From: Erythroxylum novogranatense
Lineage: Eukaryota; Streptophyta; Magnoliopsida; Malpighiales; Erythroxylaceae
Assembly: GCA_029891385.1 (NCBI GenBank)
Contig: CM057224.1
Location: 27,421,005 to 27,485,004, forward strand
Length of the DNA stretch: 64,000 nt
Direction: 5' to 3'
In this document: in pieces, positions 46,400 through 57,863 of the stretch
Numbering within the stretch: the first letter of the stretch is position 1
Layout: every line of letters begins with the position of its first letter
Program-made: the position numbers and the translations under genes
Notes under the pieces: generated by a model
The model's input: the letters and a program-made list of their open reading frames with translations, nothing else
Told to the model about the DNA's origin: nothing
The model's database searches: none

Positions 46400-49300
46400 A
46401 TTAACAATTCATAGGTTGCCTCTCATGTAGTGTTTCTTTTAACATTAGTAGGTCGACGCTCTTCTTGAGCTCAAGGTGGTTCAAATGAATAGTGCAATGG
46501 TAGCGCAATCAACAATCTTACCAAGGCTCGGTTTCATTGATGTTAACTGGAGGTGAGGGAAAGCTATTATCTTTCTTCGACACAATAAAGGTTATTCAGT
46601 GCTCTTCGACTCTCAGAGTTAGTTCACCCCCATCAACATTAATTATGGAGAGGGCAGTTGCTAAAAATGATCATCTAAGGGCCATAGGGGTTTCCACATC
46701 TTCTTCGATATCCAATATAAAAAAGTTTATAGGAAAGGCAAAAATACCAATCTACACTGGGACATCCTTAATAATCCCCTTCGGTAGATGAACTGTTCTG
46801 TTCGTTGTCTTCACTAACATCTTTATGAGTTCTAACTTTTCTAACCCCAATTTTTGACTAAAAATATAGGGCATCAAATTGATACTCGCTCCCAAATCTG
46901 CGAATGCCCTGTGTATTTTGACTCTATTGATACTAAAGGGAATGTAAAAATCCCCTGGGTCCTCTTTCTTCTGTGCTATATTAGGGTTTCTTCTGCTATA
47001 TGCTCCTTAACCTCCTTCTTGTTTGATTCTTTAGTGTGAGCCTCATTTGTAAATGTTTTGTTATGTCCTTAACCTTGTTTAATTCAATCTTCTTAGAATT
47101 CCTCGTTGGCCTACTTGAAATTGACTTCTACTGATCTAGGATAGGGTACAAAAATTCAGGTGGAGGTTCTTTGATTGGCTCGATTACGAGCTCACTTAGA
47201 AGGAATTCCATAATTACTTGTCCTTCTTCCTTATCTCAGTCTTCTTTCATATGTTCGAGTTTCTTCTCCTGGATCTGAGTAATGGCCATGATTCGTTCCT
47301 TTGGGTTAGACTCGGTATTGCTTAGAAGGGTTCCTACATTTCGAGTAGAAATTGTCTCTACTAGTTGACTTATTTGGACCTTATGTATTGAAGAGGCATG
47401 GTTCTTAATGGCTTGCTCAAATTTGCTTTCAAGCCTCCTATGTGCATCCTCAATGCATCCAACTTGGATTCCATTGAGCTTAGTTTATCTTGTTAGAAGA
47501 CTGGTTGTCCTTGAGGTCTGAATTGTCTTCCACCATTATTGGTCCACGAAAAGTTAGGGTGATTCTTCCGCTCAGGGTTGTATATGTTGGAGTAAGGATT
47601 GTTTCCCCCTCTTCGTCCATATTGAGCTCCCATATAATTAACTTACTCTGGATCACTTTCCTTCCTCAAGAAGTAGTCCATTGTATCATAGTCCATCTGT
47701 CCACAAAGCTCACACTTTAGTTGCTAGGCTTTTACAGAAGCTAAGGATGAAGCCTTTATATTGTTGAGCTGCGAGTTAAGTTATCAATTTTTGCTTGCAT
47801 CTAATCATTTGACCTCTATCAGCTCTTCTGCTTCATCTACCATCTTTCTCATCATGATCCTCTTAAAGCTGCATCAATCGTGCCTCTTGTATGTTGAGTT
47901 ACTCCATTATAAAATGTTTGTAACAAGAATTCCTTGGGTAAGTTATGGTAAGGACATTTTCATTAAAAATCCTTGTATCTTTCCCATGCTTCATAGATAC
48001 AATTCCCCATCACTTTGCTGGAAGTTGGTAATCTCTTTGATAATCTTTGTGATCTTAATAAGGGGAAAACTACAAGAAAATGAAGAATTAGCGACGAAAA
48101 ATTACCGACAAAAAATATACCGATACAAATTACCGATGAAAAATTCATTTCTGTTGGTAAAATTGATGAGAAAATTTCCGTTTAGAGACGATATTATTAT
48201 CCGTCGCTAAATATGGAGATAAGTAAGAATTAGAGATGGAAAATTAGCAACGAAATATGTACCATTGCAAATTACCGACGGAAAATTCATTTCCGTTAAA
48301 ATTGACGAAAAAATTTATTAATTAGCAGTGGTACTAATATCTGTCGCTAAATATGGAGGGAAATCATCCCGGGAAATTTTGTGATGGACTTTAGCGACGA
48401 AATAAGATTACTGTCGGTAAAAGATTTAGCGACGATATAAGATATCCGTCAGTAAAAAGGCGAGAATTATTGGCGGAATAATTTTTTTTTGAGTTTATCT
48501 ACGAAAATTTTTGACGGTAAATTCTTTTTAAATTCAAACTCACCCGACATCTGCCTCCCATATACGTCTTCTTCTTCCTTTCTTCTTCTTCCTTCTTCCT
48601 GCGTCTCTTCTTCGATTTTCTTGGAGCCCATTTCTCTGTTGTGGACTCCTTTTTTGCTCGTCAGCGCTGTCTTCTCTAGCCATTGTCATCGTGTCCTTCG
48701 GTGGAGGTATTTTTGTAACTATTGTGGTGTTTTTTCTTATATTGGATGAAAGTTAATTTGGTATTTATTACTTTTGTTTATTTGTGTATTTTGTGATTGG
48801 AAAACAACTTTAAGGTATAAATATTAGTGATAGAAGGGACAAGACATGATTTTAGTTGTGATATTGAGATAAATTTTTGATATATGTAAGGTGTTTGATG
48901 AAATGTCTATTCTTTAAAAAAATGATTTCAGTTCCTTAATTTCGGTTCTTTTTTAGTATGAATTTCATTATTTCAATTCTTTTACTTGAAATAATGAATT
49001 TATCTTCATGGTGGCTTCTACAGAAACTAAACACTTTGCGGGTAAATTTTTAAAAAAAGTTTTCAGCAAATTAACTCCATTTTTCTTGTAGTGGAAAATA
49101 CTTGTCTAAAAAGATATGAACTAGTTAATCCCAAGTTTTTACATTAGCTAGGTTGAGAGAATGATACTATGCCTTTGTTCTCTCTATTAAGGTAAAAGGA
49201 AAGAGCTTAATTCTTACCGCATCCTCCGACATCTGATGGCACCAAAAGGTATCATAGATTTCAAGGAAGTTCACTATATGTGTGTTGGGATCTTCATTAA

Positions 49301-49732
49301 GTTAATCCATAGAACTGCAAGTTCTGTTGAAGCATGTTTAGGAGGGCTAGTTTAATTTTAAAAGAGGTTGCTTGTATGGGTAGCCTAGCTACTCCTTAGT
49401 TAGCCGCATTGAACCCTATATTATGAAATCCATAAGGGTTCATTGTTGATGTCCTTGGTTTGCTTGATGGTCCAAATCTTGCTGAAATTTCTCAACCATT
49501 GTTACTTTCACGATTTCTTCTTCTTCTTAACACTGAGCTTTACTAATTGATCATTCTAATCGAGTGATATCTAATTCTAAAGTTTCAACTACACAATTCA
49601 AACTTCTTGTGACTCTTGTGTTCATGCAAGAGCACGAATTCAGAAATAGAAAGAAATGAAAATAAAAAATAAAAACTAACTAATGCCTTAAATTAAAGTA
49701 TTAAACTAATGGCCTCCCTGATAATGGTGCCA
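46400..49732 (-). mobile_element. Athila/Tat-like gypsy gag-protease remnant
   Basis: Minus-strand order. Primer site 49732-49715, TGGCACCATTATCAGGGA, tRNA-Asp type. Gag at 49640-49097, for example IKLFPFYLNREQRHS. The CACTA element 49093-48068 interrupts gag. More gag at 48050-47470 has CELCGQMDY and then NPYSNIYNPERKNHPNFSW, an Athila gag C-terminal signature. The protease region at 47040-46530 has FADLGASINLMPYIF (active site DLG in place of D-T/S-G) and VHLPKGIIKDV. Many stops and shifts; no RT follows, so pol was lost. The 5' LTR lies at 49745-51238. Confidence 0.75.
48068..49093. mobile_element. Non-autonomous CACTA element, copy B
   Basis: Same family as 4609-6102, in opposite orientation. 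The right end is ATTTTTCTTGTAGTG; the left end AACTACAAGAAAA has the first base changed from C to A. GAA lies on both sides (48065-48067 and 49094-49096) as target duplication. Subterminal repeats of the 'tagcgacgaaa' and 'ccgtcggtaa' type fill both ends. It lies inside the gag of an Athila-like element, so it arrived later. Its left subterminal zone is shorter than the matching right zone of copy A. Confidence 0.9.
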
Positions 49733-49744
49733 AAACTTGTTCGG

Positions 49745-51238
49745 GTGTTGATGTGTGTAAGTTTTAATAAAACCCTTGATAATCCATAAGCGCACGATTC
49801 GTTAATGTAGTACCTAAGGTGTCGATCCCACGAGGAGGGATAATCTAATCCTAAAATTTAAGGCCAGAACAAATCGCAAAAATTCAACTATAACGAAACT
49901 AAAATGAGAATTCAATTCAATCAATCAATTCAAAATAAGAATCAAACACGAAAATACTAATAGTTCAGTAGTTGCAACACACACCCAAGAATCAACCTAA
50001 GAGAATTACCAATTGAGAAAAAGGAAATTTTACCCTTCTTTAATGCTAACCTAATTGATTATGAATTATAGGATTATTAGTTCTAGAAGATACCAGGGTT
50101 GATTACTCTCTCTCGAGTTATAAACATTATCCCTAAATTATAAACCCTAATTAGATTATAGTAAGTTGCAATCTCTCAATTAACATCCTATCCAAAATCT
50201 TAATTACTTCTGAAGTTGTCTAATAAACTATCGGAAACCTATGTAAGATCTCTCTTCGCACAATTTATTGATTTGATTTAATTTTTGTTCTATTAAATCA
50301 CCTAACTCTCATTAGCCTAATTTAATTATTTTTTGTTCGATTAACTCTCTTAGTTTATTATCGAATTATGCACTTGTAGAATTAAATCACAATAAATCCA
50401 AATAATACATAAACATTTGTATTTCATTAATTCAAAGATAAAACTTCGAAGGTGAGTTTAGAATATCTCAATGTTCAAAAATCCTATCGTCAAACTGTTA
50501 TTCTCAATTCTATATAATAATAAAATGGAAAATAAACAGGAAATATGATATGAACGGATGATGAGAGGCAGTGATATTGGAAAACTCCTGATCCTAGAAG
50601 GACATCGAGTCAGCTTCTTCTCCACTTCTCTCTTCCTTCTTCTCTTTCTCAATCTCTCGATGAATTCTCTTTAGGGTTTCTCAAAGTGGTTGATGCAAAA
50701 AGCTCCTTATGCCTTTTTGTCTTGTTCTTTAAATATCCTTGTGTCCTAAGCAATCTTAGGATTTTTCTGGAGTTCGAAAGATCCGAAAAATCCTCGAAAC
50801 TCGACATTTTTTAGTATCTATGCGCCTGCTCGACGCAAACCACGATTATAGGCCATATATGAGCCTTCTATCACTATCGTGGCATGCAGGCCACGATCAC
50901 GGGCCATGTCCTGCACTTTTGTCAAGATCGTAGGCTAATTTTGATGCTTCTGTCACAATTATGGCCTGTTATGCCACTATTTGTAGGCCCAAATGTCTCC
51001 AAAATTTCTCCGTTTTTTAATGTTGACCATGAAATACTAATAAACACATCAAGGTACCTTAAAAACATAATATTTAAGCTCAAAGGCTTGTACTAACCTA
51101 TAAAAATACTTAAAACACAAATAATTAACAAACTAATATAATTCTAACCTAAACACATACTAAATAATTGAATTAACAATTAAATACACATTAAACTAAG
51201 TCCTAAAATATGATGCAATTTACATTTATCATCACACA
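49745..51238 (-). repeat. LTR of Athila/Tat-like remnant
   Basis: Lies directly next to the tRNA-Asp-type primer site, as a 5' LTR of a minus-strand element should. The ends appear to be TGTTGATGTG at 49745 and ...CATCACACA near 51238, roughly complementary. It carries 'gtcgatcccacgaggaggga', a phrase frequent near the ends of plant gypsy LTRs. The second LTR is not in the window in recognisable form, so the exact ends are approximate. Confidence 0.6.
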
Positions 51239-51766
51239 ACTTTTGTCTTAATTGATGTGGATGATATATTAGTTACAAGTTCTTCACCGTTGTTTATAAC
51301 CACTCTTATTACTGATCTCAACACTGCCTTCACAATCAAAGACTTAGGTCCACTTCATCACTTCCTTGGCATTGAGGCTCTCCCTATAAGTACTATTCTT
51401 TTACTTACTCAACAAACTTACATGAAGGATCTTCTTTTTCACACTGATCTCCATAATTTTAAACCTGCACCCTCACCCATTATTCCTACACTTCCTTTAT
51501 TCAAAAATCACAGTTATCTTCTCTCTTACGCTACCGAGTACCGTAGCACTATTGGTGCCCTACAATACCTTTGTATCACTCACGCTGACTTTCAATTTAT
51601 TATCAACAAAATCTCTCAATTTTTACAATGTCTTACCCAGTGCCGACAATGGTCAGGGGCCAACAGACCCCACTCCACCTCCTCTCCTAAGACATTACAC
51701 ACTAGTGATGTTTTAGTTTTTAACGTTGGCTCTCCTCTACTCTGCGTTGCACTCCAAGTCCAATAG
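51239..51766 (+). pseudogene. Ty1/copia reverse transcriptase C-terminal fragment
   Basis: Plus-strand frame beginning FVLIDVDDILVTSSS, the copia RT catalytic box (usually YVDD; here DVDD). It continues IKDLGPLHHFLGIEALPIS, QQTYMKDLLFHTDL, and ALQYLCITHADFQFIINKISQF, all in copia order. After about 51640 the frame leaves the family. The upstream part of the element is cut by the Athila-like LTR ending at about 51238. Confidence 0.82.
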
Positions 51767-51773
51767 CCTCTTG

Positions 51774-51806
51774 TAACGTTAACATCATTTAATGATGTTA
51801 ACGTTA
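51774..51806. repeat. 33-bp perfect inverted repeat
   Basis: Arms TAACGTTAACATCATT and AATGATGTTAACGTTA are exact reverse complements separated by a single T. It lies between the copia fragment and the hAT pseudogene. It could be a cruciform site or a transposon-end relic; nothing indicates function. Confidence 0.95.
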
Positions 51807-52287
51807 TCTTTAAATGATATGTTAGAACTTAAAACTTATAAGTTAACATTGTGGTCCTCATGTTTAAAAATAGTCTTAAAATATTTAAGTGTACTTTTAC
51901 CTTGTAATTTCTTTATTGTCATCAATATATGTATTTAAAATACTCCATCTCAAAAATTAGCAGCAAAAAATTTTACGATTCTGTCTTTTGAGTTTTGAGT
52001 ATAATTTAAAGGTAAAGTTTATCATTTTAATGTATTTTTGCTCTTTGTTTTTATTTTAATATTAGATATTAAATTTTGCTATTTATTTTTTCCTCTATCA
52101 CATATATAATACCATTTATATATCTTTGTGATATATTGTGAAGCTATTGGAGTTTGATTGTACCTGCATACTTCTTCCAGTTCCATATAGGTGCATTTGT
52201 TCTTTTTCTACCAACTGTGTTATAATTAGTTTATATTATGTTACCTAAAAACTATTTGTTTGGAAGTGAAAAAAGGAAATAGCACAG

Positions 52288-54892
52288 TTGATAGAATCCC
52301 AAAAAGGAGCAATAAATATATTTATTAAAAGAGTAGGCTCCTCTAGTGAGAGTCATGAGAAATTAAGTGAAGGTGGTTTTAAACAACATAAAGAAAACTT
52401 AAGTGATGAGATTCATATTCACGAGGATATTAGAAATCTGAATGAGGATAATCATGTACCAAATGTATCCACTTCAGAAAATTTAAAGTATATTGAGCAA
52501 GTAAGCCCTATATTGGACATTTATGATCCTAGGAATTGGGATAATCTTGATAATAAAGCAAGGGATATTTTAGTTGAAAAAGAGCCTGTAAGAGAGTTGA
52601 ATCTTATGTTTCCTTTAGACAATACCTCTCGTTATTTTTCATATTCTTATTATTATAGAAATTTGAGTAATGGAGAGATTAGCGATAGAAAATGGTTGGT
52701 TTATTCTAAACATGTAAATAAAGTATATTGTTTTTGTTGTAAATTGTTCAAATCTACTAACAAACAAAGTGGACTAGCAAATGACGGATTTAGAAATTGG
52801 AAGCATCTTAGTGAGAGACTCAAAGAACATGAGAATTGCATTGAGCATATGACTAATATGAGAATGTAGAATGAATTAAGAGTAATATTGAGCAAAAATC
52901 AAGTAGTTGATAAAGATTTGCAACAAGAAATTGTAAAGGAGAAAGAACATTGGAGATAAGTTTTGATAAGAATAGTTTCTGTTGTAAAATATCTTGCTAA
53001 ATATAATTTAGCTTTTCGAGGATCCAATGACAAACTTTACCAAGATGGTAATGGTAATTTTTTAATATTGATTGAGATGATTGCTGGATTTGATGTAATA
53101 ATGATCATGTTAGACGTATTCAAAATCATGAAATTCATCATCATTATCTTGGTCACAAAATTCAAAATGAGTTGATTTCTCTGTTGGACCATAGCGTTAG
53201 AAGTTCTATCATAGGGATCATTAAAGAGGCAAAATATTTTTCTATTATTCTTGACTGTACCCCAGATTTGAGTCATCAAGAACAAATGAGTTTGTTAGTA
53301 CGATGTGTGAATATGTCAAATAAAAAAGTAAAAATAGAGGAGTACTTTTTATAGTTCTTAAAAATAGATGACACATCTGGATTGGGACTTTTCAATGAAT
53401 TATTGAATGCATTTAATTCTCTTGATCTTAATGTTTATAATGTAAGGGGTCAAGGTTATGATAATGGTTCTAATATGAAGGGAAAACACCAAGGGGTTCA
53501 AAAGCGATTACTCGAAATAAATCCAATGGCATTAGATATGTCATGTGCTTGTCATAATCTTAATCTTACTCTTAGTGATATAGCACATTCTTGTGTTAAA
53601 GCTGTTTCATTTTTTTGAGCAGTGCAACGTATATATGCATTATTTTCAAGTTCTCCTAAAAGATGGAATGTTTTGTTTGATAACATTTTAGGCTTAACTA
53701 TAAAATCATTGTCCAACACTCGTTGGGAGAGTCAAATAAAAAGTGTTAAAGCTATTAGATTTCAAGCTCTTCAAATAAGATTGGCTTTGATGGAATTATC
53801 TAGATCTTGTGATGATGCCAAGTCAAAGAGTGAAGCAGAAAGCTTGGTTAGTGTACTTGAGACTTTTGAGTTTTTACTTGGTATGGTTATTTAGTATGAT
53901 ATTTTATTCGCTATTAACATGGTGAGTAAAAAGTTGCAATCTAAATCTATGTGCATTAATACTACCATAAAGCAATTAGAAGGTGTGATGGTATTTTTTG
54001 AGAAATATAGAGATGAAGGGTTTAGCTCTGGTATGAATATTGCCAAAAGTCTTGCGCTTAAGATGAATATAGAGCCTACATTTCCAACTAGACATTGTGT
54101 TATTAGGAAACAACAATTTGATGAAATTAACCACAATGAAGAAATACAATCAGCTGAGGATTCTTTCAGGGTTAATTACTTTCTAGTTGTTGTGGATATG
54201 ACAATTATTTCGTTAAAGAATAAATTTGAACAATTAACGACATTTGATAATATTTTTGAATTTTTATTTGATTTAAAGAAGTTGAGGTCCTTAGATGATA
54301 ACGAATTAAGAAAATGTTGCATTAATTTTACGACGACTTTTTCTCATGATAATGTGTCTGATGTGGATTTAGATGATCTTTTTTCTGAATTAAAAGTATT
54401 GCAAATGACTTTGCCAAATGAATTAATGTCATCAGTTGAAATATTAGAATTTATTCAAGTTGCAGATTGTTATCCAAATGTTTCAATTGCTTATCGAATT
54501 CTATTGACTATACCTGTGACTGTAGCATCAACTGAGAGAAGTTTTTCAAAGTTAAAATTATTGAAAACCTACTTGAGGTCATCAATGTCACAAGAAAGGT
54601 TGAATGGTTTGACTATGTTATGTATTGAGAAGGATATGTTGGATAATATTGATCTTGATAATATTATTAATGATTTTGCATCTAGAAATGCGCGGAGAAA
54701 TTATTTTTTATAAATCATGATCCTCCGTGTATTTGTTAGTGTTATGATCATTTAATATTTAGTTGATTATTTAAACTTATAAATTGAATCATTTATGTTT
54801 CATACAAACATGTAAACTTAAGTATATTGTCGATTTATTGGGGCTCTTTTTTTAATTTCGCCTGGGGCATATAAACGATAGGAACGGCCCTG
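52288..54892 (+). pseudogene. hAT transposase pseudogene (zinc-finger/TTF type)
   Basis: A nearly continuous hAT transposase of about 800 residues broken by few lesions: TAG at 52867, a frameshift near 53100, TAG at 53352, TGA at 53616 and TAG at 53892. Order: TTF-type zinc finger (KVYCFCCKLFKS, then HENCIEHM), first catalytic Asp region ([15 protein letters not shown]), GQGYDNGSNMKGKHQGVQ, CACHNLNL, SNTRWESQIKS, and the C-terminal dimerisation region ASTERSFSKLKLLKTYLRSS with RLNGLTMLCIEKD. The frame at 53919-54713 is open for 264 codons. The right terminus is probably ...ACGGCCCTG at 54892 followed by ATCCTACC; no matching left terminus or target duplication was found, so the 5' end seems lost. 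Confidence 0.9.
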
Positions 54893-55595
54893 ATCCTACC
54901 AATGATTAGAACTAGCAAACGTTACATTCATGGTTGGTGTTTGTATTAAGTTATACTTAATTATAAATAATTACTACATTAAAGCAACTTAAAATCTGAC
55001 AAAAAGTGATTGAATTTATGCAAGTGAAATTACAATTGTGAGCAAAGTCTAGCAGCTTGTCTTTTATGAACCTTCCCGCCGGTTTGCCTCGTGTCTTTCC
55101 AGACTGCAATCTCCATATCAAACCTTGTTGCTCTTGCCCCTCGTAGAACTATAGTCAAGATATACGTGATTGAATTCCCTTGTCAAGTAGTTTTCATGAA
55201 GTTGCCTAGTCTAACTATTGATTCGCAATCATAGGATCCTATGAAGGAACGCTAATGTACAAGACAGATACGTACAAATTCTTTTAGCAAAGTTTTGACA
55301 TATGATTGGTGAAGATTTGTTAAGTTTAGTTCGATACCTACACAATTAAGTGTAATTATCAAATTAAATGACATGCAGTGGTAAATGGTATTTTTTTTAT
55401 ACTTTTATAATCAAACACTTGATATTCAATTTACTATGTAAAATAAAGAAATAAGGATAAATTCAGGGCTAAATTTAAAGTATATATTGTAGTAAAAGTT
55501 TTCTGCGAGAACCAGTCGCAATTTTCCCTCGTTTTCTCTGCATTTCCCTCTCTCAGTTCTCACTATTTCCTCATCTCCCAAGCGTCAGATTAAAA
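54893..55595. other. Spacer and NAP1 promoter/leader
   Basis: No confirmed gene. A TATATAT run at 55481-55487 lies 109 bp before the NAP1 ATG, and a pyrimidine-rich leader (55525-55580) follows, so this is probably the core promoter. A GC-richer minus-strand stretch at 55040-55180 is noted as a finding. Confidence 0.5.
55481..55487 (+). promoter_or_regulatory. Candidate TATA box of NAP1 gene
   Basis: TATATAT at the expected distance from a CT-rich leader and the start codon. Assigned by position only. Confidence 0.4.
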
Positions 55596-57863
55596 ATGAG
55601 CAACACGGACGACGATCCCTACAAGCCCTCCGACATCGATATTTCCCTACCCGCCGCTGCTGCTGGTAAATCTCCAATCGGAGCTTAAACAGATTCGTAT
55701 TTTGTTGACTTCAATTTGCACAGTAATGTGATTGAATAAATCTGTAAAAATTATTTCCCTTTTTCTAGTTTTTCAATGGTGATTGAATAAATCATGATAT
55801 ATCTTTCAACTGGGTCTTCAACTCTTGTGAAAAGATTGGAGCTTACTGTGTGTTTGTTTCTGGATTCTGTTATGTAGCTCTTAGTGTGGAGGATCGCACT
55901 GACCTTGTTAATGCTCTCAAGGTAAGTGATCTTTGACAAAGTAACACCTTTGGTTTTGAAATTTTGATCTATTTTTTGTTCTTAGTGCTAAAACATATGG
56001 AATTCTGTTCTTTGTAAGGAATTTGGTGTTGTTTTGATTATAGGGCCAATTCTTGAAATTGCAGAAGACAGTATCTTTTTACTTTTCGATTGTGATAGGG
56101 TTGTGATTTCGAAAATACGGCTAGTAGTGTTATGTGTTTGTGACTATGTGGTTGTCCAGAATAAGCTTCAGAGCTTGGCTGGAGCGCATGCAGATATTTT
56201 TGAAACCTTGTCTCCGGAGGTCAAGAAAAGGGTCGAGTTTCTTAGAAAAATTCAGGTGTGTAGGTTAAGACTTCTGAATTTGTCTCATGAATTTGGTGTG
56301 GGATTTCAATTGGGATTCACATTTGTGGGCTTCTACTTTATTCTTTTGAGAAATGAGGTCCAAATAAAAACTTGTGCTCTGATCCAGAATTTGGAGATTG
56401 TAATCATGTTGGTCAATTTGCAGAGCGAACATGATAAGCTGGAGGGAGAGTACTTTGAGGAGAGGAAGGCACTTGAAGCTAAATACCAGAAACTGTATGA
56501 ACCTCTTTATATGCAGGTAGGTGGTATATTAATTCACATTTCTTTGCATATTGCATTGGAGAACCATGTGTGCTACCTCTGGAAACTTTCTTCCAACACT
56601 TCTCGTTGTTCGAAGCTGGCCCATTATCTATTGTAGCCGAGGTGTTAAACTTGCAAGTTCAGAGACTTTCCCCGTTTGGTTAAATTAAATTTGTTCTTGC
56701 ATGTTTGTAGAGGTATGAGATTGTGAATGGTGTAAAAGAAGTAGAGGCAGCTAAAAATGAATCTTTGATGGGCCCAGAAGATAAAGAAGGTAAACTTTTC
56801 GGTTTGTTAGCAGCTATAATTGAACCAATTCCTTGCACTTGTCTAATTAAAATTGTTGCAGAAAAAGGAGTGCCTAACTTCTGGCTTACTGCACTGAAAA
56901 CCAATGGAGTATTGGCTGATGAGGTAATTTGTTTGCTTAGGACATGGTTTGATAATTCCTATTTGTTGAGTTAATAATGAATTCTGCTCATTATTGGAGT
57001 AGATCACTGAACGTGATGAAGAGGCTCTAAAGTTTCTTAAAGATATCAAGTGGCACAGAGTTTCAGATCCTGAGGGTTTCAAGCTGGCATTTTACTTTGA
57101 TTCAAACCCTTACTTCAAGAATTCGTTGCTGACAAAAACATTCTGCGTTATTGACAATGATGATGATCCCATTCTGGATAAAACAATTGGGTAATTATCT
57201 TCTGTTGTTGTGCTAAATCTTTTTTTCAGTCTCCTTCATTCTAATGATTTTTTGGGTTCTTTCCAGGACAGAGATTGAATGGTTTCCTGGGAAATGCTTG
57301 ACAAAGAAGGTCCTAAAGAAGAAACCAAAGAAGGGGTCAAAGAATTCCAAACCCATCACAAAAGTTGAGGATTGCCCAAGCTTTTTCACATTTTTTAACA
57401 GTCCCCAGGTTCCTGAGGATGATGATGAACTCGACGATAATACTGTAAGTTGTGTTCTTTGTGCTACAGTATTCAGTTGAATCATTGACATAAGTGTTGA
57501 TTCTTTATTCTCTGCATGAATTTTGTGGAAGGTTGAAGAAATTGAGGATTGCATGGAGAAAGATTATAATATTGGGTAAACGCATGACTACTTGAGGTTG
57601 TTTTGATCCTCACGTCTTTCCTCGTTTATTGAAACAAGATATCTTGTCTGATGTCTTGTAGTACTACTCTTCGGGACAAAATCATCCCTCATGCTGTATC
57701 TTGGTTTACTGGGGAGGCCGTCCAGGATGAGGAACTGGATAGCAGAGATGATGAAGATGAAGAGGATGGTACTGGTGATGAAGATGATGAGGATGATGAG
57801 GATGAGACCCTAGAGGACTGTAAAAACAGCGGGAAGAAGGTACAATCATCAATGCAAATATAA
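55596..57863 (+). CDS. NAP1: Nucleosome assembly protein 1 (NAP1) family histone chaperone
   Basis: Ten exons: 55596-55665, 55878-55921, 56160-56255, 56424-56516, 56711-56789, 56862-56923, 57003-57190, 57267-57444, 57532-57575, 57662-57863. All junctions are GT-AG and phases join for 351 residues. NAP1 binds H2A-H2B (and H3-H4) and shuttles them between cytoplasm and nucleus. Visible family features: [17 protein letters not shown], KVRxxFL-type helix ([12 protein letters not shown]), the long dimerisation helix ([20 protein letters not shown]), [44 protein letters not shown], the basic [11 protein letters not shown] insert, CPSFFTFF, and [13 protein letters not shown] before an acidic tail. 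The stop at 57861 assumes the last donor-like site (57840) is not used. Family assignment is firm; the C-terminus is not. Confidence 0.93.

Noticed and set aside
48100..48480. Regularly recurring 'tagcgacg/ccgtcggtaa' units resembling a CRISPR array
   Set aside because: Spacing is irregular, orientation mixed, and they are CACTA subterminal repeats in a plant genome.
48489..48749. Ser/Phe-rich 86-aa frame in CACTA copy B
   Set aside because: Lies in the CT-rich centre of a non-autonomous element; not kept open in copy A.
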